This document shows, piece by piece, positions 49,404 through 60,038 of a stretch of 64,000 nucleotides of DNA. Both the position numbers and the translations under genes were made by a program. How positions within the stretch are numbered: the stretch's first letter is position 1; every line of letters starts with the position of its first letter. Location of the stretch: the NCBI RefSeq assembly GCF_004785665.1, contig NZ_SRPJ01000007.1, forward strand, positions 1 through 64,000, given 5' to 3'. Under the pieces are notes generated by a model. That model searched no databases. It was given only the letters and a program-made list of their open reading frames with translations, and was not told where the DNA came from. Source of the DNA: Staphylococcus pragensis. GTDB lineage: Bacteria; Bacillota; Bacilli; Staphylococcales; Staphylococcaceae.

Positions 49404-50066
49404 TTATCTATTATCTACATTACGATACGTATTAATAATGTGCGCAATTTTATCAATGATTGGGTCTAAAGAATCAGGATTTTCATGAATATCATACTCA
49501 TTAATATTAATACGAACTACAGGACATGCATTAAAGTTATTAATCCAGTTCTCATAACGTTTAAATAATTTTTGCCAATATTCAGGATCGGTATTAATCT
49601 CCATATCTCGACCACGACGCTTAATACGCTCAATAACCTCATCATAATCACATTCTAAATAAATCAATACATCTGGCTTTGGAAAATATGGCGTCATTAC
49701 CATTGCATTAAATAATTCTGAATACGTCTTAAAGTCATCCGCACTCATCGTACCTTGTTCTTCATGCATCTTCGCAAAGATATCTACATCTTCATAAATT
49801 GAACGATCTTGGATAAAACCGCCACCATATTCAAACATACGTTTTTGTTCTTTAAATCGCTCTGCTAAAAAATAAATTTGTAAATGAAAACTCCAACGCT
49901 CAAAATCATCATAGAATTTATCTAAATAAGGATTATGGTCTACATTTTCAAAAGAAGTTTTAAAATTCAATTTGTCAGCCAACGCCTGTGTTAACGTTGA
50001 CTTTCCTACACCCACTGTCCCAGCAATTGTAATAATTGCATTCTGGGGTATGCCATAATTATTCAT
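49404..50066 (-). CDS. dck: deoxyadenosine/deoxycytidine kinase
   Basis: A 220-aa deoxynucleoside kinase with P-loop GTVGVGKST (about 17-25), the DRS motif in FIQDRSIYEDVDIF, and the lid arginines in ERIKRRGRDME. It phosphorylates deoxynucleosides for salvage. Start is the ATG at 50066 (MNNYGIPQ); a GTG two codons upstream is in frame. It overlaps the preceding kinase gene by 8 nt and is co-translated with it. Which of the two takes dA/dC is by family memory. Confidence 0.88.
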   Translation of the reverse strand: MNNYGIPQNAIITIAGTVGVGKSTLTQALADKLNFKTSFENVDHNPYLDKFYDDFERWSFHLQIYFLAERFKEQKRMFEYGGGFIQDRSIYEDVDIFAKMHEEQGTMSADDFKTYSELFNAMVMTPYFPKPDVLIYLECDYDEVIERIKRRGRDMEINTDPEYWQKLFKRYENWINNFNACPVVRININEYDIHENPDSLDPIIDKIAHIINTYRNVDNR

Positions 50067-50676
50067 GTTCACTATCTCCTATCATTGGTTTAATTTGTTC
50101 TAAAATATTCTGATAATCTGCTTCATTATTAACAAAATCAATGTCACTCGTATTAATTAATACCACATTTGCGCCTTCTTGTTTTAGAGCTTCATACAAT
50201 GCTAAATAATCTCTTTTTAAATTTAATAAATAATTATCTTCAATTTGATGCTCAAAACTACGATTACGTTTGGCAATACGCTTTTTCAAAATATTTAAAT
50301 CAGCATCTAGGAAAATAATCATATTTGGCATTTCAATATCTTCTGTCAAAATATCAAAAATACGATTGAATTTATCAAATTCTGCATCGTCTAAAGTATT
50401 ACGGGCAAAAAGTTTATTCTTATAAATGTGATAATCACTCACAACACCTTGTGTCATTTCTGCAATATCTTTGGCTTGTTTATAGCGATTACATAAGAAG
50501 AACATTTCTGTTTGAAAGCTCCATTTAGAAATGTCATCGTAAAAATCTGATAAAAAAGGGTTCTCGTCAATAATTTCTTTTTCTTCATAATAATTCAAAG
50601 TTTGGCTAAGTTTATGAGCTAAAGAAGATTTACCTACACCGATAGGACCTTCGATTGCGATAAATGGTTTATTCAT
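50059..50676 (-). CDS. dgk: deoxyguanosine kinase-type deoxynucleoside kinase
   Basis: A 205-aa kinase of the same family as its neighbour, with P-loop GPIGVGKSS near residue 10 and lid RIAKRNRSFE. The DRS motif is replaced by SDYHIYKNKLFA, as seen in bacterial dGK. Start is ATG 50676 (MNKPFIAIEG); a longer in-frame start reaching 50739 would abut the divergent tadA start. First gene of a two-gene unit. Confidence 0.88.
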   Translation of the reverse strand: MNKPFIAIEGPIGVGKSSLAHKLSQTLNYYEEKEIIDENPFLSDFYDDISKWSFQTEMFFLCNRYKQAKDIAEMTQGVVSDYHIYKNKLFARNTLDDAEFDKFNRIFDILTEDIEMPNMIIFLDADLNILKKRIAKRNRSFEHQIEDNYLLNLKRDYLALYEALKQEGANVVLINTSDIDFVNNEADYQNILEQIKPMIGDSEHE

Positions 50677-50727
50677 AATCACATCTCCAAATGTTAAAAT
50701 AGACAATGAGTATTGTATCACAAGTGA

Positions 50728-51213
<486 letters not shown>

Positions 51214-51349
51214 GCGTACAAATTGTCGCAAATTTGTTAAAATAAACACTGAATTTAAAGTTTAAAATTTCATAGTTTTGTTAAGCAAATACCCTTTTCC
51301 CAAAAAAGAAAAATTGATAGGGATTAAGTCAATGAAACGAGGTAACTGT

Positions 51350-52222
51350 ATGATTAAATTAATAGCAACGGATATGGATGGCACTTTATTAAATGCGGCA
51401 CATGAGATTTCACAAGAGAATATTGATGCCATTAAATATGCGCAATCTCAAGGAATTACAGTCGTTATTGCGACGGGACGTGCGTTTTACGAGGCAAGTA
51501 CACCTATCGCTGAAACTGATTTAAGTGTCCCGTATATCTGCTTAAATGGTGCAGAAGTGCGTGATGAAACACATAATATAATGAGTACGTCTAATCTAAA
51601 TCATGAGTTAGTGGAGCGAATTAAATCTATCTTGAATAAAGATGATGTATATTATCAAATTTATACGAATAGAGGGATTTATACTGAAGATCCAACACGT
51701 GATTTAGATATTTATTTAGATATTGCGAAACAAGCGGGTCAGGAAGCTGATGTTGAAAAGATTAAAGCCGGTATTCAAAAGCGTATTGATAATGGAACGC
51801 TAAAAGTAGTGGACAGTTATGAAGATATTGAAGATATTCCTGGTGAATTAATTATGAAAGTATTAGCTTTCAACCCTGATTTAGAAAAAATAAATGCAAT
51901 AGGCGAAGAACTAGCGGCTATTCCTAGTTTAGCAATTTCATCATCTTCACGTGGTAACTTAGAAATTACGCATTCAGATGCTCAAAAAGGAATCGCTTTA
52001 GAAACCATTGCGGACCAACTTAACGTTGATTTACAAGATGTGATGGCATTAGGTGATAACTTAAATGATGTTTCTATGTTAGAACGCGTCGGTTATCCAG
52101 TTGCTATGGAGAATGCAATGCCTGAAGTGAAGGAGATTGCTAAATACGTTACTGATACAAACGAAAATAGTGGTGTTGGTAAAGCAATTATGAAGTTATT
52201 AAAAGAAGAGCAGAATAAATAA
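51350..52222 (+). CDS. Cof-type HAD phosphatase
   Basis: A 290-aa HAD IIB hydrolase with motif I ATDMDGTLLN at the start, motif III lysine near 200, and motif IV GDNLNDVSMLE. Sugar phosphates or phosphorylated cofactors are usual substrates. Start is ATG 51350 (MIKLIATDMD) after GAGGTAAC; longer in-frame starts at 51278 lack a good site. Followed after 18 nt by a flavin reductase. Confidence 0.88.
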   Translation: MIKLIATDMDGTLLNAAHEISQENIDAIKYAQSQGITVVIATGRAFYEASTPIAETDLSVPYICLNGAEVRDETHNIMSTSNLNHELVERIKSILNKDDVYYQIYTNRGIYTEDPTRDLDIYLDIAKQAGQEADVEKIKAGIQKRIDNGTLKVVDSYEDIEDIPGELIMKVLAFNPDLEKINAIGEELAAIPSLAISSSSRGNLEITHSDAQKGIALETIADQLNVDLQDVMALGDNLNDVSMLERVGYPVAMENAMPEVKEIAKYVTDTNENSGVGKAIMKLLKEEQNK

Positions 52223-52240
52223 TTAAAGGAGTTTTAAATA

Positions 52241-52807
52241 ATGAAAGGACTTATTATTGTAGGAAGTGCCCAAGTTGGCTCACATACAAACGCGTTGGCG
52301 AAATATTTAGTAGGTCAATTTGATAATCATGATATGGATGTCGATATTTTCGATTTAGCTGAGAAACCTTTAAATCAGTTAGACTTCTCAGGTACAACGC
52401 CTTCAGTTGATGAAATCAAAGCGAATACGAAAGAATTTAAAGAGAAGACGATGGAAGCGGATTTCTTAATTCTTGGTACACCAAACTATCATGGTTCATA
52501 TTCTGGTATTTTGAAAAATGCTTTGGATCACGTTAATATGGATTATTTTAAAATGAAACCTGTAGGATTAATCGGTAATAGCGGTGGTATCGTAAGTTCT
52601 GAGCCATTATCTCACTTACGTGTCATTGTGAGAAGTTTATTAGGTATTGCTGTACCTACACAGATTGCTACACATGACTCTGATTATGGTAAATTAGACG
52701 ATGGCACATTGTACTTAGACGATGAACAATTCCAATTACGCGCAAAATTATTTGTCGATCAAATTGTTTCATTCGTGAATAATAGTCCATATGAACATTT
52801 AAAATAA
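52241..52807 (+). CDS. NADPH-dependent FMN reductase family protein
   Basis: A 188-aa flavodoxin-like protein with [13 protein letters not shown] at the N-terminus (phosphate-binding loop), [20 protein letters not shown] and the NSGG segment of azoreductase/chromate reductase relatives. It reduces flavins or quinones and azo dyes. AAAGGAG before ATG 52241. Likely an operon with the Cof phosphatase. Confidence 0.87.
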   Translation: MKGLIIVGSAQVGSHTNALAKYLVGQFDNHDMDVDIFDLAEKPLNQLDFSGTTPSVDEIKANTKEFKEKTMEADFLILGTPNYHGSYSGILKNALDHVNMDYFKMKPVGLIGNSGGIVSSEPLSHLRVIVRSLLGIAVPTQIATHDSDYGKLDDGTLYLDDEQFQLRAKLFVDQIVSFVNNSPYEHLK

Positions 52808-52916
52808 AAATTAATTATACAGAAAAACGTATATATAATAGAAGAAACTAGTTTAAAGAGCTTGAGATATAAATCTAAAAAAAATAGCCAATAATTGAAT
52901 TTATATAAATGTTGTA

Positions 52917-52968
52917 CACACCCCATAAAGTTGGACTTAAATCCAAGTTTATGGGGTGTATATTATTT
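52917..52968 (+). terminator. long palindromic terminator
   Basis: ACACCCCATAAAGTTGGA and TCCAAGTTTATGGGGTGT form a 17-18 bp stem around a short loop, followed by ATATTATTTTT. The stem also resembles ends of IS3-family elements (CCCC-AAA-GTTGGAC), but no transposase is near. The rest of the 504-bp gap (52808-53311) is very AT-rich, and I see no other gene. Confidence 0.7.
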
Positions 52969-53593
52969 TTAATAGAAATTTTTTCACTATCCAGTAACTA
53001 GATTTACTGGACTCAACTAATCTTAGTATATTTTTTATATAGGTCATTTAGAAAGAAAAGTCTTATTTTAATCCAATTTATATTAATTTATTATATATAA
53101 AATTATAGTTTAACCTATTTTGTATCGGGTATATTTAATTTGCATTTAATTAATCATTAATTATTTGCGACTAAATATATAAAAAGAGCTTTCAAATTGC
53201 TCTCTATTTATGTATAACTTTTATTGTATTTTACATATTATGATTGAGTGACTTGTAAAATACTTACTATTTTGGAAGGTTTTTCGAAATTAGAAAAGGG
53301 AGTGGATTTTTTTGAAGAAAAAACCTAATAAGAGATTGGATTTTCTGCCTAATAGATTGAATAAGTATTCGATTAGAAAATTCACAGTTGGGACTGCATC
53401 GATTTTAGTTGGTGCCACATTACTTTTTGGTAGTGCACATGATGAAGCAAAAGCTGCTGAAAGTAATCAAATTGAAAGCAATAGTCAAAATGGATAAGAT
53501 GAAAACATTAAGCAAAAAGGTAGTGTACAAAATACTACTGAAGAAAATGCTACACAAACTGAACAAGTAGACATTACTAATCACTCAACAAAA

Positions 53594-53788
53594 GAAAGTA
53601 ACGAAGCTCCAACAAAAGAAGTAGCAACAGAAGAAAGTAACGAAGCTCCAACAAAAGAAGTAGCAACAGAAGAAAATAACGAAGCTCCAACAAAAGAAGT
53701 AGCAACAGAAGAAAGTAACGAAGCTTCAACAAAAGAAGTAGCAACAGAAGAAAATAAAGAAGCTTCAACAAAAGAAGTAGCACAAACT
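53594..53788 (+). repeat. five 39-bp tandem repeats in the adhesin gene
   Basis: Copies begin at 53594, 53633, 53672, 53711 and 53750. Each encodes a 13-residue unit ending in TKEVATEE with small changes (AP/AS, SN/NN/NK). Located just after the premature stop. Confidence 0.9.
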
Positions 53789-55716
53789 TTTGATAGTATT
53801 AATAATGAAAACAACGCAGATAAGAAAAAAGAATTATTTACTAACATGGTTGCTAAAAACAATGATTCAACTTCTGAAGAAGCATCTAAATTAGTTAATG
53901 ATTTAAATATTGATTTTAATAAAGCAGATGAAAATGAATTATTAGCAGCGTTTTTAAAAGCGGATAGCGAAAATAATGATAAATTTTCAGCGTTAGGTAC
54001 TACTTCAGAAATTTCTACAAATAAAAGAATTAAACCGGTTAGTCGTATAGCTACTAATCTTAGAGCGGCTGTGACACAAAGTGAGACAGGTAAAAATGTA
54101 AATGATTTAGTGGAAATGACATCAGCTTCAATCGATAAAGACTATGTTCAACCTAACGATGGTCAAGGTTTCAACCTCACTTCTAATTTCAAAACTAATG
54201 GTCGCGTAAATGCAGGTGATTACTTTACAGTTGATATGCCAGAATATGCCAACTATGAAGGTATTGCTGATTATAAAGCATCTAATAACAAAATCTATCC
54301 AACTTTAACAGATGGTGATCAAGTCGTTGCAAATGGTGTTTACGACGTTGATACTAAAAAATTAGTTTATACATTTACTGATTATGTTAACAATAAAGAT
54401 AATGTAAAAGGTTCATTTTCAATTCCTCAATACATTGATAGAAAAAATGCGAAAACAAGTGGAACATATGATTTAAACTATAATATTGCTGGTGAAAATG
54501 TAACTCTTCCTATTGATGTTAAATATACTAACTATAACACTGGACACGTAATTGCTAATGCAGATTCTCTTATTACAAAAGCTGATTTATTTAATGTAGG
54601 TTCATACGATTATACTCAATATATTTATGTGAATCCTAATTCAGTAGATAGCTACGATACTATATTAAATATTCTAGGTTACCAAGAAAATGTAGGTGAC
54701 AGTAGTACATTATTAGACCCAAATAATTCTAATATTCGCATATTTGATGCCGGTAACTCAAATAATATTAATCCAAGTTTCTATGTAGATGAAAATCAAT
54801 ATGAAGAAGTAACTGATGAATTTAACATTGATCAAGTTGGTGAAAAACATGCACAAATTAATTTTGGACATATTGACCACCCATATATTGTAAAAGTTAC
54901 TTCTAAAATTGATCCAAATTCTACGCAAGATTTAAGAACTAGAATAACAATGACTAATAAAAATTTTGAAGGAACATCAGATTTTTATGGCCATGATAAC
55001 TATGTTGAGCGAAGTGGCTCAAATGGACAAGCAACAGGTAACGAGAGATTATATAGCTTAGGTGACTATGTATGGGAAGATACAAACAAAAACGGTCTCC
55101 AAGATGAAGATGAAAAAGGTATTCAAGGCGTTAAAGTTTCAATTATTAGAGACAATGGTATTAAAGAAGAAACTTATACAGATGAAAATGGTAAATATCG
55201 ATTCGATAATTTAAGAAATGGATCATATGTTATCAACTTTGAAACACCTAAAGGTTATACGCCTACAAATGCAAATGTAAATAATAATAACGATGACGCT
55301 AAAGACTCTGATGGATTATCAACAATTGGTATTATTAAAGACGAAGATAACTGGACGTTAGATAGTGGCTTCTATAAAACTCCTAAATATAAATTAGGTG
55401 ATTATGTTTGGTATGATTACAACGAAGATGGTAATCAAGATGAAGATGAAAAAGGTATTCAAGGTGTAACTGTTACATTAAAAGATAGTCATGGTAATAC
55501 ATTGAAAACTACTCAAACAGATGAAAATGGTAAATATATATTTGAAGACTTAGAGAGTGGGGAATATAACGTTCACTTTGAGAAACCAGACGGTTTAACT
55601 CAAACATCTGTAAACTCCAGCGATGACTCTAAAGATGCCGATGGTGAAAATGTTAAAGTAACTATTACTGATCATGATGATATGACCATTGATAATGGTT
55701 ACTTTAAAAAAGGTGA

Positions 55717-56130
55717 ATCTGAATCAGCTTCATTAAGTGAATCAGAATCTAAATCATTAAGCGACTCAGAATCAAAATCATTAAGTGAATCAGAGTCTAA
55801 GTCATTAAGCGACTCAGAATCTAAGTCATTAAGTGAATCAGAGTCTAAGTCATTAAGCGACTCAGAATCTAAGTCATTAAGTGAATCAGAGTCTAAGTCA
55901 TTAAGCGACTCAGAATCAAAATCATTAAGTGAATCAGAGTCTAAGTCATTAAGCGATTCAGAATCAAAATCAACTTCAGAAAGTACAAGCAACAGCACAT
56001 CTGAATCAACTTCAGAAAGCACAAGCAATAGTACATCTGAATCAACTTCAGAAAGCACAAGCAATAGTACATCTGAATCAACTTCAGAAAGTACAAGCAA
56101 CAGCACATCTGAATCAACTTCAGAAAGTCA
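55717..56130 (+). repeat. Ser-rich coding repeats of the adhesin stalk
   Basis: A 48-bp unit encoding 16 residues ([16 protein letters not shown] type) is repeated about five times, then a 36-bp unit ([12 protein letters not shown] type) about four times. Copies are nearly identical at DNA level, which favours recombination and length change. Confidence 0.85.
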
Positions 56131-56275
56131 TAAGCATTCAGATTCATTGCCTGATACTGGTGATAAAGATAATAATGGTACATTATTAGGTACATTATTA
56201 GCTGGTTTAGGATCAACATTGTTATTAGGTAGACGCCGTAAAAAAGAAGATAAATAGTATAAATATATTGTTTAG

Positions 56276-56313
56276 AAAGAGGCCGGATATTTAAAATTCC
56301 GGCTTCTTTTTTA
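56276..56313 (+). terminator. terminator of the adhesin gene
   Basis: AGAGGCCGGA and TCCGGCTTCTTT pair with one bulge, followed by T. Confidence 0.8.
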
Positions 56314-56371
56314 TGCTTTTTATATTTATTAAATTCAATAAGAAATATTATTTAGAGAATAACTTTTTTAA

Positions 56372-56385
56372 TGATAACGCTTACA
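56372..56385 (+). promoter_or_regulatory. perfect cre site before the MFS transporter gene
   Basis: TGATAACGCTTACA matches TGWNANCGNTNWCA at every position. It sits just before a TATGCT -10-like hexamer (56391-56396), so CcpA would block transcription in glucose. Confidence 0.8.
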
Positions 56386-56442
56386 CAAAGTATGCTAAAC
56401 TTGAATAGTAAAGTAACTTGTAAACAAAGGGTGGGGATTAAA

Positions 56443-57747
56443 ATGAAGAAATATCGTTACTTTATTATTGCGATGATTATTGTAATGACAATGATTAATT
56501 ACATCGATAGAGGAGCTATTTCCTATGCTCAGAAAGACATCATCAATGAATATGGCTTTGATACTATCGCATGGGGCAAGATTTTAGGATATTTTGGTTA
56601 TGGTTACATGTTTGGTTCATTAATCGGAGGATTAACGGCAGATAAAAGGGGACCTAAATTTGTTTGGATTATTGCTGGAACTGCATGGTCAATTACTGAA
56701 ATAGCAATGGCATATGCTGGAGAACTCGGTATGGCACTATTTGGAGGTTCAGCGATTATTGGTTTCGGTCTATTGCGTGTATTATTTGGCGTGGCTGAAG
56801 GTCCAGTATTTTCAATAATTAGTAAGACGAACGCTAACTGGGCAGCACCCAAAGAACGTGGTTTATTATCGGCTTTAGGGTTAATTGGTGTGCCACTTGG
56901 TGCTTTAATTACAGCACCTATCGTTTCTGGATTTCTTACAATAGCAAGTTGGAGACTGTTATTTATTATTTTAGGAGCGTTAGGATTAGTATGGGTAGTC
57001 ATTTGGGCCTTTGTGTTTACAGATTATCCTGAAGATAACAAACGCGTTTCACAAGAGGAGCTTGAAGAAATTCGTGCGACTGATAGTAGTTTAAATGTTG
57101 AGAAGACGGTTAACACTGAAAATAATAAAAATGAAAAATGGTATCATTTCTTTAAAAGTCCTACATTAGTAGGTAATATGTTTGGTTATTTTGGTTTCCA
57201 ATATGTAAACTTTTTAATTTTAACTTGGACGCCTAAATATTTACAAGATGAATATCATTTTGAAATCCATTCCTTATGGTATTTAGGTATGGTGCCATGG
57301 ATTGGAGCTTGTTTCACTATCTATTTTGGTGGCCATATCTCAGACTGGCTTCGTAAAAAAACAGGCAGTTTACGTATAGCACGATCATATTTTGCGATAG
57401 TAGGTATGATTTGCGCTGCGATTTGCTTCTTAATCATTCCCTTTACACATAGTATTGTAGCTATCATGATATTAATGATGATTGGGAATGCATTTATTTT
57501 CTTACCAAATGGTGTTTATTGGTCTGTTATTATTGATACTGCACCTAGTAAAACGGGTACATACGGTGGTATTACACATTTCTTCGTTAATACAGCAACA
57601 GTCATTGCACCGACTTTAACAGGATATTTAGTCGCAAGTTACGGTTATTCTTCTATGTTTATTTCAGCAGTAGTTGCATCACTGATAAGTATTGTAGCAA
57701 TGTGTTTTGTTAAACCTGGTGAAAAGCGTATGGCAAAACATCATTAA
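56443..57747 (+). CDS. MFS transporter of the anion:cation symporter (ACS) family
   Basis: A 434-aa protein with 12 predicted membrane helices and a central loop (about 205-245). The start MKKYRYFIIAMIIV and INYIDRGAISYA segment resemble bacterial hexuronate and sugar-acid transporters. Start is ATG 56443 after AAAGGGTGGGG; a longer in-frame start at 56371 would begin inside the cre site. The perfect cre fits a transporter of an alternative carbon source. The substrate is not known. Confidence 0.85.
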   Translation: MKKYRYFIIAMIIVMTMINYIDRGAISYAQKDIINEYGFDTIAWGKILGYFGYGYMFGSLIGGLTADKRGPKFVWIIAGTAWSITEIAMAYAGELGMALFGGSAIIGFGLLRVLFGVAEGPVFSIISKTNANWAAPKERGLLSALGLIGVPLGALITAPIVSGFLTIASWRLLFIILGALGLVWVVIWAFVFTDYPEDNKRVSQEELEEIRATDSSLNVEKTVNTENNKNEKWYHFFKSPTLVGNMFGYFGFQYVNFLILTWTPKYLQDEYHFEIHSLWYLGMVPWIGACFTIYFGGHISDWLRKKTGSLRIARSYFAIVGMICAAICFLIIPFTHSIVAIMILMMIGNAFIFLPNGVYWSVIIDTAPSKTGTYGGITHFFVNTATVIAPTLTGYLVASYGYSSMFISAVVASLISIVAMCFVKPGEKRMAKHH

Positions 57748-57823
57748 GCTGATGCTATATCAAGCTAAGCTAAATTTAATTTGAAAATCTAATTCATTAT
57801 AAAAATTCAAACATACTAAAAAG

Positions 57824-57855
57824 CAGTTGTCTCACGAAAGTAAGTGAGACAACTG
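57824..57855. terminator. bidirectional terminator
   Basis: CAGTTGTCTCAC and GTGAGACAACTG form a perfect 12-bp stem between two convergent genes. Confidence 0.9.
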
Positions 57856-57873
57856 ATTTATTTTTAAAAACAA

Positions 57874-58752
57874 TTATTTACGATATTTTAATTTAGCGAA
57901 TGCGTCATGTTGATGAATAGATTCTTCATTACGACATTCAATGTCAAAGCCATCAATCCAATCAAATTCTACTAAATCAGCAGCAATTAAACGGATTAAA
58001 TCTTCAACGAAACGTGGATTCTCATAAGCACGTTCAGTGACACGTTTTTCATCTGGACGTTTTAAAATAGGGTACAAGATAGAACTTGCGTTGGCTTCCA
58101 TAGCATCCAGGATTTTTTCTTTATAATCATCAACGACATCATTATTTTTGTCTAAATATACTTTAACAGTGACTACGCCACGTTGATTGTGAGCAGAATA
58201 TTCACTGATTTCTTTAGAACAAGGACATAATGTAGTTACTGTTGCTTCAATTGTAATTTCTTTGCGTGTCACGTTATCTTTTTCAATAGCTAAACCATAA
58301 GTTACGTCAGCGTTCGCTACTGCTTTAATGTTTGTAACTGGACTATAACGATCGAAGAACCATTTGCCAGATACATCTACGCCTGCAGAATTTTGTTTCA
58401 TATTACCTTGTAATGTACGTAGTACTTGGTAAAGTGTATCGAAATTAAGTTCTAAGCCATTTGAGTAGTGTTTCTCAACACTCTCTAAGATACGACTCAT
58501 GTTAATTCCTTTTTCATCTTGGTTTAAACTTGTTGAAAAGCTAAACTTCCCTGCTGTTTGATAGCGGTCAATTTTTACAGGGTAAATTAAGTTTTTAATA
58601 CCTACTTCTTCAATTTCGAATAAAAAGTTTTTATGCGTACTTTGTAAGTCTGTCATTTCATTTTTAGTTGTAGGTTTTGTTCCTTCTACTGGATCTACTG
58701 AACCAAAGTGTTTCCAGCGACCTTCTCGTGTAGATAAATCAAATTCAGTCAT
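57874..58752 (-). CDS. folE2: GTP cyclohydrolase FolE2
   Basis: A 292-aa type IB GTP cyclohydrolase, the first step of folate synthesis, able to work with metals other than zinc. The [17 protein letters not shown] segment holds the metal-binding cysteine and histidines. I preferred the ATG at 58752 (MTEFDLS); an adjacent ATG at 58755 is equally possible. It lies 13 nt downstream of bshB2, in a three-gene minus-strand unit. Confidence 0.93.
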   Translation of the reverse strand: MTEFDLSTREGRWKHFGSVDPVEGTKPTTKNEMTDLQSTHKNFLFEIEEVGIKNLIYPVKIDRYQTAGKFSFSTSLNQDEKGINMSRILESVEKHYSNGLELNFDTLYQVLRTLQGNMKQNSAGVDVSGKWFFDRYSPVTNIKAVANADVTYGLAIEKDNVTRKEITIEATVTTLCPCSKEISEYSAHNQRGVVTVKVYLDKNNDVVDDYKEKILDAMEANASSILYPILKRPDEKRVTERAYENPRFVEDLIRLIAADLVEFDWIDGFDIECRNEESIHQHDAFAKLKYRK

Positions 58753-58765
58753 CATTTACCTCCCC

Positions 58766-59431
58766 TTAAGATTCAAAATGATATGTCCAATATGGCTCAA
58801 CCTCTAGGAAACTTTGTGTTTTCCCATCTACTTCTGGACTTGCTATTTGTTTTAAGAAAGGTCCAGTTTGTGAAGCATGTGCTTCGAAAGCTTTTAATTT
58901 AAGCTCTCTATATTGGCTAATATCGTTTAATATATCTGGTTCACCTAATTTTTCAGGTGCATCATTGCTAAATGCAACGAGTTGTAAGCGTGGACGTTCT
59001 TCTTTCGGCATACGACCTACTGTTCTTACTACAGCTTCTGCTGTCGCTTCGTGGTCAGGATGGACTGCAAATTGAGGATAGAATGAAATAATTACTGAAG
59101 GGTTCGTTTCTTCAATTAAATTTTTCACCATATCATCCATTTGATTATGCGGTTCGAATTCTACGGTTTTATCACGTAATCCCATCTTACGTAAATCAGT
59201 GATACCCATCACTTTCGCTGCTTCTTCTAATTCACGTTCGCGAATATTGGGTAATGATTCTCTTGTTGCAAAAGGGGGATTCCCTAAATTGCGTCCCATT
59301 TGTCCCAATGTTAAACAAGCATATGTTACGGGCACACCATTGTCGATATAGCTTGCAATTGTGCCTGCCGATGAGAAGGTCTCATCATCAGGATGTGGAA
59401 AAATCACTAATACATGTCTTTCATCTTTCAT
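58766..59431 (-). CDS. bshB2: bacillithiol biosynthesis deacetylase BshB2
   Basis: A 221-aa LmbE/PIG-L zinc deacetylase with HPDDE near residue 15 and HPDHEATAEA near residue 115. It deacetylates GlcNAc-malate in bacillithiol synthesis. Start is ATG 59431 (MKDERHVLV) after AGGAGGC; a longer in-frame start at 59515 would overlap the upstream gene. The pair yojF-bshB2 is seen in Bacillus and staphylococci. Confidence 0.92.
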   Translation of the reverse strand: MKDERHVLVIFPHPDDETFSSAGTIASYIDNGVPVTYACLTLGQMGRNLGNPPFATRESLPNIRERELEEAAKVMGITDLRKMGLRDKTVEFEPHNQMDDMVKNLIEETNPSVIISFYPQFAVHPDHEATAEAVVRTVGRMPKEERPRLQLVAFSNDAPEKLGEPDILNDISQYRELKLKAFEAHASQTGPFLKQIASPEVDGKTQSFLEVEPYWTYHFES

Positions 59432-59444
59432 GAATAAGCCTCCT

Positions 59445-59804
59445 CTATATTGTAAATGGCTTTTCACTAATTTCGAGTGTAGCAGCCAATTGTCCTTCGT
59501 AATTAAATCCTGCAATTAAAAATTCATTGTTGTCATTGATTTCATAATGTGTCAGTCCTTGAACATAAACCCAACCGCCATCACGTAGCTTTAGACCAAC
59601 GCGATAAGGGTCTTTCTCTCCGCCTTTAAGTTGCGCATGTTCATAGGTAACTTGTATATTTCTTAAAAATGTCCCCGCATTAAAGACACGTTGATCGAAA
59701 TGGTTAGCATATGCACCATTAGTCGTTTCAACGTGTAGGAATACTGGTTTATTTTCAAATGATGTTAATAGTCGTTGTACTTCTTCAGCATTAATGAGTT
59801 CCAA
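59445..59804 (-). CDS. YojF family protein (DUF1806)
   Basis: A 119-aa protein with VYVQGLTHYEI and LAATLEISE segments. The family is almost always encoded with bshB2 and its role is unknown, though linkage suggests bacillithiol metabolism. Start chosen as TTG 59804 (MELINAEE) with AAGGAGTGA about 7 nt upstream; GTG 59807 is another option. Confidence 0.8.
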   Translation of the reverse strand: MELINAEEVQRLLTSFENKPVFLHVETTNGAYANHFDQRVFNAGTFLRNIQVTYEHAQLKGGEKDPYRVGLKLRDGGWVYVQGLTHYEINDNNEFLIAGFNYEGQLAATLEISEKPFTI

Positions 59805-60038
59805 CACTTTCACTCCTTGCAACCATACAATGTGTTTATCTATTTATTTTACTAAAAAGATAGGAGTAATTGTATATCTCTGCTCAATTTATTTAGAAAA
59901 AATTGTATTAATTCCACATTTAAGTCGAATTACAATCTTTATTTTCAAAAAAGTGATATTAGAACATTGAAAGATATTCTATCGTTTAAAAAAATCTTAG
60001 ATGGGTAAATAACCAAATGTGAAAGATAAAAAACACGA

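Larger units (their letters stand above)
53312..56257 (+). pseudogene. Sdr-family serine-rich LPXTG adhesin, interrupted by in-frame stop
   Basis: One reading frame of 981 codons, broken only by TAA at 53495-53497 (codon 62) that could be a CAA glutamine codon in the parent. It starts with TTG at 53312 after AAAGGGAGTGG. Order: YSIRK signal peptide (about 1-50), Glu/Thr-rich segment with five 39-bp repeats, fibrinogen-binding-type A region (about 230-575), two SdrD_B domains (about 581-690 and 693-800) with EF-hand-like [12 protein letters not shown] loops, Ser-rich repeats (803-940), LPDTG (946-950), membrane helix and basic tail. Repeats are [10 protein letters not shown] and TSNSTSES type, not pure SD. 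Read as is, only a 61-residue signal-peptide fragment would be made. All downstream domains remain open, so the mutation is recent, or read through. Confidence 0.9.

Noticed and set aside
53577-53862. Minus-strand Leu-rich ORFs opposite the adhesin N-terminal repeats
   Set aside because: Shadows of the 39-bp repeats, with no start signals and low complexity.
55699-56219. Two minus-strand ORFs rich in Leu, Asp and Ser
   Set aside because: They mirror the Ser-rich repeats of the adhesin gene and have no binding site.
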